The notes under the pieces were generated by a model. That model was not told the origin of the DNA, did no database searches, and saw only the letters and a program-made list of their open reading frames with translations. From NCBI GenBank assembly GCA_002310115.1, contig DBYI01000045.1, forward strand, positions 1 to 46,030: 46,030 bases of DNA, written 5' to 3'. Positions 32,462 to 40,881 of this stretch are shown here, in pieces. The stretch comes from Ruminococcus flavefaciens. Lineage in GTDB: Bacteria; Bacillota; Clostridia; Oscillospirales; Ruminococcaceae. Position 1 is the first letter of the stretch. Each line of letters begins with the position of its first letter. The position numbers were made by a program, and so were the translations under genes.

Positions 32462-35400
32462 TTACACTATTTTGAAAGAAAAATACTTACCAAGGAAACT
32501 CATTGCTGTAGAAGCGATATTCTTGAGTGTAGGATTATTTATATTGTTGTACAGATATGAGATTACATTCATTGTTTTCTCTGGAATAACTATAACTATA
32601 GTTGTATCCTCTTCACCTGAACCATTGAACGATGTAAAATAGCCTGGAGCTGCTTTTCCACCGTCGATGCAAGCATAGTTTGCGTCAGTATGATTCTCGT
32701 TATATTCTGTTCCTTTGCCGCCCTTGAGTTTTTCACATCCAGCAAACATATCATAGGATTCTTCTACTGACTTTGTTGACCAACCTTCACCGACTATTAT
32801 AGTTTCAAGTGAATTACATTCCTCAAACATACCTATCATATCAGTAACATTAGCAGTATCAAAACTACTGAGATCAAGTGACTCAATTGCCCGACATCCC
32901 CAAAACATGCACTTCATATCAGTAACATTTGACGTATTGAAATTTCCTAAGTCAAGATTTTCTAAATTATCGCAGCATTCAAACATTAAATGCATATTTG
33001 TTACATTTGAAGTATCAAAACTGCTGACATCAAGTTCAGTTCCATAATATAGCCAAAACATTCCTTCCATATTTGTAACTTTACTTGTGTCGAATCCGCT
33101 TACATCAATGGATTTCAGTCCCCAAGGACTGTCATCCCATAAAGCGAACATATAGCTCATATCAGTAACATTTGAAGAATCGGCATTCTTAAGATCTACT
33201 GATTTAAGATATGGCATACGCATACAGAAATAACTGCAATCCTCAGGAAGAACAGTCCCTTCTTCAGCAATAATATGCTCAACTTTCATTCTGTCTACAC
33301 CATTTGGAAGAACAAGTCCCTTAAAGTAACCTGCACCTCTTACATAGCCCTTAAGGTGAAGCGTTCCCGTCTCTGCGACAAAGTATGACTCATCTTTTGT
33401 AGGTTCTTTAAATGTAAATAATCCCGGATTTTCTGCTCCGCCATCTATATGAGCGTATTTATAATCGTAATCATTAGTATAACCAACTTGTGTTCCTGCA
33501 CCACCTATTAAACTTATGCAGTCCCCAAACATAGGAAACCATGGAGTAGCTACAACATTTTCTGTTGTCCAGTCTGGACCTACATATATAGTAGTAAGGT
33601 TCTCACAGGCTGCAAACATACTATCCATATTAATAACATTTGATGTATCAAAGCTGCTGATATCAATAGTTTTTATGTTGTATTCCCATCCAAACATATT
33701 TGACATGTCAGTAACTTTTGATGTGTCAAAATTACTCAAATCGAGCGAATCAAATGCGCCCCATTCGAACATACCTGCCATATTTGTTACGTTTGATGTA
33801 TCTAAACTGCTTACATCAAAAGAATCATCAGCACAAGCCTCAAACATATATGACATATCAGTTACTTTGCTTGTATCAAAGCCGCTTATATCAATCGGAT
33901 CTGAAACATGATACCAATTGGCAAACATTCCTTGCATATTCGTAACATTTGATGTATCAAAATTAGTGAAATCGATAGATTGTGTATTATATTGCCATTC
34001 AAACATATATGATACATCAGTTACATTTGATGAATCGGCATTTCTAAGATCTATGGTTTTAGTTGCTAGAGATGCAAATAAGTGACTGCAATCGGCAGGA
34101 AGTACTGTTCCTTCATCAGCGATTATATGCTCTATTTCAGATCTGTCAACTCCGGCAGGAACAATTATACCTGAACCGTTATTTCTATTTCTTATTTTAC
34201 CCTTAAGATGAAGTGTTTTCGCCTCTGCATCATAATATGATTCATCCCCATTCTGATCTTCAAGAGTAAAGTATCCCGGATTCTCTATACCACCGTCTGC
34301 ATGAGCATATTCTGCACCTGTATGATCTTTGTCATATACTGTTCCTGCGCTGCCTTTAAGATTTTTGCAGTCACAGAACATATCTGAATCTTCCTCAACT
34401 GATTTTGTTGACCAACTATTACCAACTATTATTGTTTCAAGCGAATAACATTGATTAAACATTTCCTTCATATTAGTAACCCGCATTGTATCGAAGCTAC
34501 TTATATCAAGTGACTGAAGCTTATTACATGACCGGAACATCCACATCATATCTTCAACAAGTCTTGTTTTGAAACCACTTATATCAAGTGATTTAAGTTC
34601 ATTACAACCAGAAAACATCATACTCATTTTATGAACATATCTTGTATCGAAGTTGCTGAGATCAAGAGAAGTCAAAGACTCACAACCAAGGAACATTTGG
34701 TCCATCTGAAATACGCTTCTTGTATTGAAGTTGCTGAGATCAAGAGCTTTAAGATTGCAACAGCAACAAAACATTTCACTCATATAACAAACGCCACTTG
34801 TATCAAAGCTACTGAGATCAACAGATTCAAGACGGCGATCAAAGAAAAACATGGACTCCATACTTCTAACGAATGATGTATCAAAGCTGCTGAGATCAAG
34901 AGATTCAAGACTTGTACAAGCAGCAAACATTCCACTCATATCACTGACGTTACTGGTATCGAAGCCTGTAAGATCAATTGATTTTACGTCTGACCAAGGC
35001 ACCACATAGGACACTTCATGTTTATAAAATACATCATATACATCTGCATCTGCAAACATATAAGACATGTCTTTAACATTGGAAGAATCTGCTTTTTTAA
35101 GGTCTATAGTTTCTACATAATCAAGCCCCAATAGTAACCATCTGCAATCCTCGGGAAGTACAGTTCCATCCTCAGCAACAATATGTTTTACATCATATCC
35201 GTCAACGCCTTCTGGCATAACTAATCCTGTCTCAACTCCGCCGTTTCTTACATAGCCTTTAAGGTGAAGCGTCTTTGTCTCTGCGTCAAAATATGACTCG
35301 TCTGCAAATGGATTGGAAGTATCATTGCTGACTGACGCTGTTTCTTTCTTCTCGCTTTCCTGCGAATTCGTTTCTGAAGCTTTTGCAACGATATTGCTTG

Positions 35401-35479
35401 AGAATGTACCTGCTGAATTTCCTGCTACAAGTGCTAAAGACAGTGCAAATGCAACAGCTTTTTTCCATTTGTTTTCCAT
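32462..35479 (-). CDS. BspA-like (DUF285-type) surface repeat protein
   Basis: 1005 aa from ATG 35479 (AAGGAGG SD, eight-base spacing; the longer frame to 35533 has none). Signal peptide MENKWKKAVAFALSLALVAG..., then a Ser/Thr/Glu region. Three super-modules follow (nt ~35310-34270, 34250-33420, 33390-32640), each opening DESYxxAxxxTLHLKG, a VLPxDC strand, then a run of ~25-residue repeats built on DTSNVTDMSYMF / LDLSSFDTS, the DUF285 leucine-rich signature, and closing with GxGTxY...YAxxDGGxxxPGxFT. The last 50 residues (TTIVIVIPEKTMNVISYLY...) are hydrophobic-basic with no LPxTG or dockerin, so anchoring is unclear. Such repeats usually mediate adhesion or binding. Confidence 0.9.
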   Translation of the reverse strand: MENKWKKAVAFALSLALVAGNSAGTFSSNIVAKASETNSQESEKKETASVSNDTSNPFADESYFDAETKTLHLKGYVRNGGVETGLVMPEGVDGYDVKHIVAEDGTVLPEDCRWLLLGLDYVETIDLKKADSSNVKDMSYMFADADVYDVFYKHEVSYVVPWSDVKSIDLTGFDTSNVSDMSGMFAACTSLESLDLSSFDTSFVRSMESMFFFDRRLESVDLSSFDTSGVCYMSEMFCCCCNLKALDLSNFNTRSVFQMDQMFLGCESLTSLDLSNFDTRYVHKMSMMFSGCNELKSLDISGFKTRLVEDMMWMFRSCNKLQSLDISSFDTMRVTNMKEMFNQCYSLETIIVGNSWSTKSVEEDSDMFCDCKNLKGSAGTVYDKDHTGAEYAHADGGIENPGYFTLEDQNGDESYYDAEAKTLHLKGKIRNRNNGSGIIVPAGVDRSEIEHIIADEGTVLPADCSHLFASLATKTIDLRNADSSNVTDVSYMFEWQYNTQSIDFTNFDTSNVTNMQGMFANWYHVSDPIDISGFDTSKVTDMSYMFEACADDSFDVSSLDTSNVTNMAGMFEWGAFDSLDLSNFDTSKVTDMSNMFGWEYNIKTIDISSFDTSNVINMDSMFAACENLTTIYVGPDWTTENVVATPWFPMFGDCISLIGGAGTQVGYTNDYDYKYAHIDGGAENPGLFTFKEPTKDESYFVAETGTLHLKGYVRGAGYFKGLVLPNGVDRMKVEHIIAEEGTVLPEDCSYFCMRMPYLKSVDLKNADSSNVTDMSYMFALWDDSPWGLKSIDVSGFDTSKVTNMEGMFWLYYGTELDVSSFDTSNVTNMHLMFECCDNLENLDLGNFNTSNVTDMKCMFWGCRAIESLDLSSFDTANVTDMIGMFEECNSLETIIVGEGWSTKSVEESYDMFAGCEKLKGGKGTEYNENHTDANYACIDGGKAAPGYFTSFNGSGEEDTTIVIVIPEKTMNVISYLYNNINNPTLKNIASTAMSFLGKYFSFKIV

Positions 35480-36129
35480 AAATGGTTCCTCCTTGTTAAT
35501 AATTTTGGATTGTATGTTCAGGATCCTGCACAAAAAATCAGTTCATAAAGTGCTGACCTATGAGCATCAAATAATATTTGTTACATATGGTTTATGTAAT
35601 TTAAAAACACCTCCTTTTATAATAACGCATTTTTTATATGAAGTGTAACAGGTTTTTAAAAATTTTTCTTCATATATGCACTGAATCCGATTCTGTTATT
35701 TTCTCTCGTGTTCTATGACAATTGTTTAATAATCCTTGATAGTCAGCTTTGTCAAATTATTCCGTTTATTTTATGCAGCACATACGTTAAATTGTATCAA
35801 ATAAAAAACAAGCTCTAATCATCATTAATTGCTGTTTTTCAAATACTTTTCTTAGGCAGATATGTAATTGAAAATGCAATACCTGTGAAAGTAAAACAAG
35901 ACAATCTCTTGATTAAACACTATATTTATGGCATCGAAACTTTATTCCCATAGTTGACTGCTCAATACAAGCAATATGTGGAACAAATATATCTATTATA
36001 GAGTAATTAGTCTCTCCTCAAGCCACAAATATTCTCCAAAACATCGACAAAATCAGAAGAATGTGATATAATAAGAGTGCAAGAACAAATGTGAAAAATG
36101 GAGAAAAAGCTTGCACTTCGGAGGACGTC
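35480..36129. other. Leader and spacer, no gene
   Basis: Holds the ~130-base leader of the surface-protein gene, with a possible minus-strand promoter (TTACAC, 18 bases, TATTAT, ~35645-35615) and an unused perfect SD (AAAGGAGGTG, 35617-35608) with no proper start behind it. At 36056-36084 a plus-strand TCGACA-17-TATAAT-like pair precedes the transposase remnant, perhaps its former promoter. Nothing else supported. Confidence 0.4.
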
Positions 36130-36232
36130 ATGTATAGATTTGAGGAAAACAGTTATCATTTACAGATTTTAATCAGCCGCAGGGACTGCAGATGAATCCC
36201 GAAAACAGATGGATCAAAAAGGCGGCAGATAT
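36130..36232 (+). pseudogene. Transposase N-terminal remnant (IS1182/IS5-like)
   Basis: ATG 36130 (SD GGAGG) encodes MYRFEENSYHF; after a one-base shift it continues TDFNQPQGLQMNPENRWIKK. This is the standard opening of IS1182/IS5-type transposases (MYRxE...F.DF..P.G..L.PENRWVK). It breaks at ~36225, where the frame of the ADP-ribosylglycohydrolase remnant begins. Frameshifted and missing more than 80 percent of the gene. Confidence 0.55.
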
Positions 36233-36490
36233 GTTGTAGATAGCCTCAGAAGTGATGTTATGATAATGTAGAAATCAGATTTCTACGAGGAAGCTGTAAA
36301 GCAGGCTATAGCACTTGGAGATGATACTGATACAACAGCTTGCATTACAGGTGGATTAGCAGGCATTAAATTCGGATATGACAATATCCATATCCGTTGA
36401 ATCAAAGCACTTAAAGATAAGAATAAGGTCGATAGACCGCTGGATAAACTAATTCTGAATATAAGAAATCATGCAGGTGAAAAAGAATGA
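36221..36490 (+). pseudogene. ADP-ribosylglycohydrolase C-terminal remnant
   Basis: One frame reads GGRYVVDSLRSDVMIM, stop, KSDFYEEAVKQAIALGDDTDTTACITGGLAG and KFGYDNIHIR, stop, then IKALKDKNKVDRPLDKL to TGA 36488-36490. GDDTDTTA and GGLAG are the hallmark metal-site and following helix of the ADP-ribosylglycohydrolase (DraG/MacroH-type) family. Two in-frame stops and the missing N-terminal two thirds mark it as dead. Its stop overlaps the next gene's ATG (ATGA), so the two were once translationally coupled. Confidence 0.72.
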
Positions 36491-37710
36491 AGATACTTAA
36501 TTTACATGGCTTCATGGGCGAAGCCGATAACAAAAATTACAAGGCGCTTTGTAGCCTCTTCCCTGAAAATGATATTATATCGCCAAGGCTTAATTACATG
36601 GCTAATGCACCTGAGGAAATTCTTAAACATCTTTCGGATTTGATTGACTCAGATAATTTTATATTCGTTGGTCAGAGTTTAGGCGGTTGGTACGCTGATC
36701 AGTTAAGTCGTAAGTTCAAGCGTTCGTGTATTCTTACAAATCCCTGCTATTATCCGCATGAACTGGAGCTTATAGAAACTTCAGGCATTCCTTCGGAATT
36801 CTTAGAGCAGTATCGTAAAATGTCTGATATCGACAAAAATGAACGTGCATATACTCTTTGTAGTGATAAGGATACTATTCTCCCAGATAATTATTCAAGC
36901 TGTGCAATGCTCTCCGAACGTGTAATCAGGGTACAAGGAAGCCACAGCACAATTGAATGTCTAAAAGAACATATATCTGAATTGCTGACAGAAATACAGA
37001 ACGACACACTTTTGCTTTTTTGTGGCAGAGGCTCAGCATTTGCAGACGAACATAATTCAGCGTTCTTTGTTGATGATAATGATCTCGTTCTTATTGACTG
37101 TCCTGCGACTTCATATCAGAAAGTAAAGAAAATGAACTTGGAGAAGTATAACAATATCTACATTCTTATTACTCACACCCATGGTGACCACAGTGGTGGT
37201 GTCGGAACAATGCTGCAGTATGTGTGGTTCGCAAGCTATATGAAGAAAAAAGTAACTATAATAGCTCCGTCAGCAGAAGTTAAGGAAGATCTGCTTCTTC
37301 TGCTTATGAGAGTAGAAGGCTGTGAACAGGAGTGGTTCAATATAATTACAGCCGAGGAACTGAATAAGGCTTGGTTTGTTGCAGCTATACCGACTACTCA
37401 TGTTATTCCACTTGAGGGAAGATGCTTCGGTTATCACTTGAATATTCATGGAAATAATGTAGTTTACACAGGAGATACTTCAACACTTGAACCATTCAAG
37501 TCGCTGCTGAAAAACGGGTCGTTCCTCTATACTGAAGCGGCATACTATAAAAGTTCAGTTCATCTCTGCCTGAAGGATATGCTGCAGGAGTTAATTGAAC
37601 TCTCGGCCAGCGGAGTTCACGTTTATCTTATGCATGTTGATGTTGAGGAAAAAATAAAGGAAATGATTGCTGATACGACTTTAAAACTTGCAAGGCTATA
37701 TGAGGAGTGA
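36487..37710 (+). CDS. Fusion of a YqiA-like esterase and a metallo-beta-lactamase-fold hydrolase
   Basis: 407 aa; ATG with AGGTGA SD. Residues 1-175 form an alpha/beta hydrolase of the YqiA/UPF0227 type: MKILNLHGFMG (oxyanion loop), FVGQSLGGWYA with nucleophile S64, KDTILPD acid region and GSHSTIE with the catalytic-type His. Residues ~185-407 are a metallo-beta-lactamase fold: LLFCGRGSAFADEHNSAFFV, LIDCP, THTHGDHSGG (H230, H232, D234, H235), TTHVIPLEG and YTGDTS (D330), so the metal site looks complete. The second half resembles ribonuclease Z-like rather than antibiotic-degrading types. Cytoplasmic. Follows a dead ADP-ribosylglycohydrolase with ATGA overlap, suggesting a former hydrolase operon. 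Confidence 0.87.
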   Translation: MKILNLHGFMGEADNKNYKALCSLFPENDIISPRLNYMANAPEEILKHLSDLIDSDNFIFVGQSLGGWYADQLSRKFKRSCILTNPCYYPHELELIETSGIPSEFLEQYRKMSDIDKNERAYTLCSDKDTILPDNYSSCAMLSERVIRVQGSHSTIECLKEHISELLTEIQNDTLLLFCGRGSAFADEHNSAFFVDDNDLVLIDCPATSYQKVKKMNLEKYNNIYILITHTHGDHSGGVGTMLQYVWFASYMKKKVTIIAPSAEVKEDLLLLLMRVEGCEQEWFNIITAEELNKAWFVAAIPTTHVIPLEGRCFGYHLNIHGNNVVYTGDTSTLEPFKSLLKNGSFLYTEAAYYKSSVHLCLKDMLQELIELSASGVHVYLMHVDVEEKIKEMIADTTLKLARLYEE

Positions 37711-37838
37711 CCTACTCCTTGCCTCTTTAAATATGAAAGAGGGTCAATACTGTTCTCCAGATATTGAATATGATATTTCAGTAACATCTTCGTAACGGGA
37801 CTACTGAAATACTACATACATTTTTATTGTATAATATA

Positions 37839-37877
37839 ATAATCCGCTCATACTATTACGAGCGGATTATTTGTTTC
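37839..37877. terminator. Bidirectional terminator
   Basis: 11-bp perfect stem ATAATCCGCTC/GAGCGGATTAT (37839-37849 with 37860-37870), T-rich after it on the plus strand and AT-rich on the minus. Between convergent genes ending at 37710 and 37902. Confidence 0.75.
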
Positions 37878-37901
37878 TATTAAGCTTTAAGGTAGATATT
37901 A

Positions 37902-40568
37902 TTACGGCTTGATTACGCTTCCACCCCATTCTACAACTGTGAAGCCATTCCTTTCAAAGGTTTCAAGCTGCTGAGGTTCAATATCCACTCTATCATCAAG
38001 TGGAACATATACCATGAATATGCGGAGCATGCTGTCTGGCTGAGGTGAAATATCGAGCTTTGCTGAATTCGTATAAGCGTCGCCCTGGAAAGTTATGAGA
38101 TTATACTTGTTATGCTCCATTAGCGGCAACCAGTATATAATAAACTCATTCAATTCTTCCTCTGTCAGTCCCAGATATGTGAGCTTTTCTTTGAGGAAGC
38201 TCTCTGTATCACTTCCTGCAACACAGAAGCCTTTTGAGAAATCATATCTTGTTCGGCAGTTTGAACTGTCCCAGAAGAGGTACTTATGGTGAGTACCATC
38301 TGCCTTGTTGAGAAGCGAACCATCAGGATACGCGGTAACGTCCCAGCCGTTATTGTACTTCGGATATGTTGTATACAACTCAGACTCTGTCAGCTCAAGT
38401 TCTACATGAACGTCAGTTTCTTCTTCGGGATAAAGGTATATCACGGGCTTATAATCATAATTGTCATAAACACCGGTTAATGTTTCATCATCAATCTTAA
38501 ATACCCTAGTCCAGCCATAGTTACCGTTATACTCAGTAAAAAACCAATCATCATTGTTATGCTGAATTCCAATCTCTTTAATGCGTGAACTCTTTGGGAT
38601 TGAAGTGATATACTCATAGCTTTCATCAGGCCCGCTGTATAGTTTCAGATCGTCTACACCAACAGTCATATATGATCCGTATTTTATGATCTCATCAGGC
38701 TTAACATAGGACGCAGGGGTATAATCGGAGATTCTCTTTCTCATTTCGCAAAGATCATATATGTCCCATTTACCGTCACCGTTAAGATCGTAATCCTTAT
38801 TCATCCTGATTAGATATTCATACAAATCCATTTGTTTGTAATCATGCAAAATATAGTCATCACATTTAGGTGATTCATTTTCTTTTCCCAGAATGTAGTC
38901 TTTCAGAAGCTGCATATCTTCAGCACTAAATGTCTTACTTTCAGGGATTGTTCGCTTTATTCCCGTATGGTTGAGATATGCCGTACCTGCTGTATCATAT
39001 GCAGATAATGTAAATTCCACTTCACTTATACCTCCGAGATCAAGCCCTACTTCTTTAAGTTTGCTAAAGATATCAGTAATGCTATATGTGTTTTCGTAAC
39101 GGATATATCCAACTGGTATATTATCCGCAGTTACTGGTTCAAGTTCATCTTTGCGAATAACACTCACTCCTGAATAAGCAAAACTGTTTTTAGCTTTCAT
39201 AAACCAGACATTGTATTCAATACCGTTAGATTCGATTGTACCCATATCAACCGGAGCGTAATAATAGAAATCTTCGTAATCTGTACTCAAATTACAGTTT
39301 TCGTATTTGTCATAAATATTTATATACGATACAGGATCATTTCCAAGAAGATCAGAAGATGCAGATTGAGACAACGTATCCCTCATACATTGTATATCTG
39401 CCCCTATGTACCATCTGGATTCAGACGTTTTTTTCGTAATGCTGCCAATATCAACGCTATATTCAAGTGAAAGGTCATCAACATCATCGAAAGACATAGA
39501 TCCCTGATGATCTATGATACTATATGAGCTGTAAACATTGCGTGCGTTGAAATAGACTCCCCTGAATTCAGGCTCTGAATAATCTGGGTCTTCATCTTCG
39601 TAATACTCCCATTTACATTTTATAGGCTCACCAACATAGCCTTTCATTTCTATATCATATCCGAATGCACGGTATCCGTAATCCTGAGCAGCATGAGTCC
39701 AGTGAAAACCATTATCAAGATAAACTCTTTTTGCTATATAATCATGTATATCTTCGAATTTTGGAGTATCAGGAACTATAATCTCATTTCTAACAAGTTC
39801 TGCTCTTCCTTTGGATACTCCCCCGTTGATACCGACACTTATAGAATTTGATTCAAATTCACTTGAATAGATTATAGCGTCAATAAACGGAGCAATATCA
39901 TAATCTGCTGAAACTCTTCCATCTTTTCCGTGGTCTTCTGCATATCTGTCTACGATATAAAATATGTCTTCCGATATGTCTTTGCCTGTGTCAGTCAATC
40001 TCCGGCTGTATTGGTACACACTGTATAAGGTGCCTTTTCCTGTTCTAGTTGTCAGATATATCGCATCTTCAGGAACTTCCCAGTTTAAAGAGGCATCTAT
40101 AATATATATATCAGTTTTTGAATAATACTTTTCAGTTTCAGGACCGTTCAGAGAAATGTGAGTACCTACAAAAAACGAACCCTCAGCTTCAAACTCCATT
40201 TCATAATCGACATATGATTCCATTGTCCAGTTGAGTCCCTGTCCCGGTCCAAACTGTTTTCCGCGTTCAAATACAGTGGTTTCCGTATCCTCGGCTCCCG
40301 TTGAGTCCCATTTAGCTTTAAAAAGCGAGGGAGAAACCAGTTCCATTTCATCATCTTCAGAAATACTGTTGAAACAATAATAATATCCGTCCTGAGCTCC
40401 AATGCTACTATTATTGAGAATTGCATTCCCATTTTCAGATACATCAGCAGCTGATACTGATGTATCAGCTGTTATCACATCTGAATTTGCTGAAATTCCA
40501 GATACATTTGCAGCACATAATGCTGTTACCATCATGGCTGACACTATGCATTTTACCAGTACTCTCAT
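37902..40568 (-). CDS. Secreted protein with two inactive GH11-like domains, dockerin-like segment, SH3 and KPVIYLYP domain
   Basis: 888 aa; ATG with GGAGG SD. Signal peptide 1-28. Residues ~60-265 follow a GH11 xylanase from end to end (GYYYCFN, FKAKW, FERGKQF, VDYEMEFEAEGSFFVGTH, LYSVYQYSRR, FID, AELVRNEI), and ~300-533 repeat it (MGTIESNGIEYNVW, YIRYENTYSITDIF, GTAYLNH). Neither copy keeps the catalytic glutamates: the nucleophile position is D153 and Y415, the acid/base position N248 and S522. Residues ~548-612 resemble a dockerin, but only the second Ca loop (DLNGDGKWDIYD) is intact. An SH3-like domain (~637-692) and the KPVIYLYP domain (707-888) match the 9.7-12.3 kb paralogue. I infer a non-catalytic xylan- or wall-binding protein; the GH11 alignment is from memory of the family. 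Confidence 0.87.
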   Translation of the reverse strand: MRVLVKCIVSAMMVTALCAANVSGISANSDVITADTSVSAADVSENGNAILNNSSIGAQDGYYYCFNSISEDDEMELVSPSLFKAKWDSTGAEDTETTVFERGKQFGPGQGLNWTMESYVDYEMEFEAEGSFFVGTHISLNGPETEKYYSKTDIYIIDASLNWEVPEDAIYLTTRTGKGTLYSVYQYSRRLTDTGKDISEDIFYIVDRYAEDHGKDGRVSADYDIAPFIDAIIYSSEFESNSISVGINGGVSKGRAELVRNEIIVPDTPKFEDIHDYIAKRVYLDNGFHWTHAAQDYGYRAFGYDIEMKGYVGEPIKCKWEYYEDEDPDYSEPEFRGVYFNARNVYSSYSIIDHQGSMSFDDVDDLSLEYSVDIGSITKKTSESRWYIGADIQCMRDTLSQSASSDLLGNDPVSYINIYDKYENCNLSTDYEDFYYYAPVDMGTIESNGIEYNVWFMKAKNSFAYSGVSVIRKDELEPVTADNIPVGYIRYENTYSITDIFSKLKEVGLDLGGISEVEFTLSAYDTAGTAYLNHTGIKRTIPESKTFSAEDMQLLKDYILGKENESPKCDDYILHDYKQMDLYEYLIRMNKDYDLNGDGKWDIYDLCEMRKRISDYTPASYVKPDEIIKYGSYMTVGVDDLKLYSGPDESYEYITSIPKSSRIKEIGIQHNNDDWFFTEYNGNYGWTRVFKIDDETLTGVYDNYDYKPVIYLYPEEETDVHVELELTESELYTTYPKYNNGWDVTAYPDGSLLNKADGTHHKYLFWDSSNCRTRYDFSKGFCVAGSDTESFLKEKLTYLGLTEEELNEFIIYWLPLMEHNKYNLITFQGDAYTNSAKLDISPQPDSMLRIFMVYVPLDDRVDIEPQQLETFERNGFTVVEWGGSVIKP

Positions 40569-40614
40569 TTTTAACCTCCATTTCTATCGTGAGTAACGTC
40601 CTTACTATGCTTTC

Positions 40615-40643
40615 ATTATATAACATATGGAGTAATAAAGCAA
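40615..40643 (-). promoter_or_regulatory. Promoter of the GH11-like protein gene
   Basis: TTGCTT (40643-40638), 17-base spacer, TATAAT (40620-40615), 47 bases before the ATG. The layout matches the promoter of its paralogue at 12345-12317. Confidence 0.65.
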
Positions 40644-40679
40644 GTATGATATTGCTATTTTACTGCAACTAATGGCCTT

Positions 40680-40824
40680 TCAACATCGCCCCCTTTGTTA
40701 AATGCTTTTCTTTATCATTTTTTTACAATTGCCGTTGCCGGCACCAATTCATGGTCTGCTACAATTAGCTATTAATACCTATGGCTGGCCTTTCACTTGA
40801 AAAACTTTTCCATACCTGGCACAC
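40680..40824 (-). mobile_element. Second group IIC intron 5' fragment
   Basis: Minus strand opens GTGTGCCAGGTATGG at 40824, two bases past a U7 tract, and continues with GTGAAAGGCCAGCCATAGG, AGGTATTAATAGC and AATTGTAGCAGACCATGAA. The same blocks in the same order (GTGTG, GGCATG, CGAAAGC, AGGTATTTACTGCC, GTGTAGTGAATC) start the fragment at 2454. Only ~145 bases remain, all from the 5' part of domain I; the sequence then runs into the promoter region of the GH11-like gene. Shorter and less certain than the first copy. Confidence 0.45.
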
Positions 40825-40826
40825 TC

Positions 40827-40863
40827 AAAAAAACAAGTCCACTTATATTGCTAAGTGGACTTG
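40827..40863 (-). terminator. Terminator of the SleB-type hydrolase gene and intron target
   Basis: 12-bp perfect stem (40863-40852 with 40845-40834), 6-base loop, U7 tract (40833-40827) on the minus strand. It starts 19 bases behind the stop at 40882. Confidence 0.85.
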
Positions 40864-40881
40864 ATGTAGTGAATTATATAA

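Noticed and set aside
32640..35300. Regularly spaced repeats that could suggest a CRISPR array
   Set aside because: The repeats are in-frame DUF285 protein repeats (~75 bases) with degenerate, not identical, units and no unique spacers.
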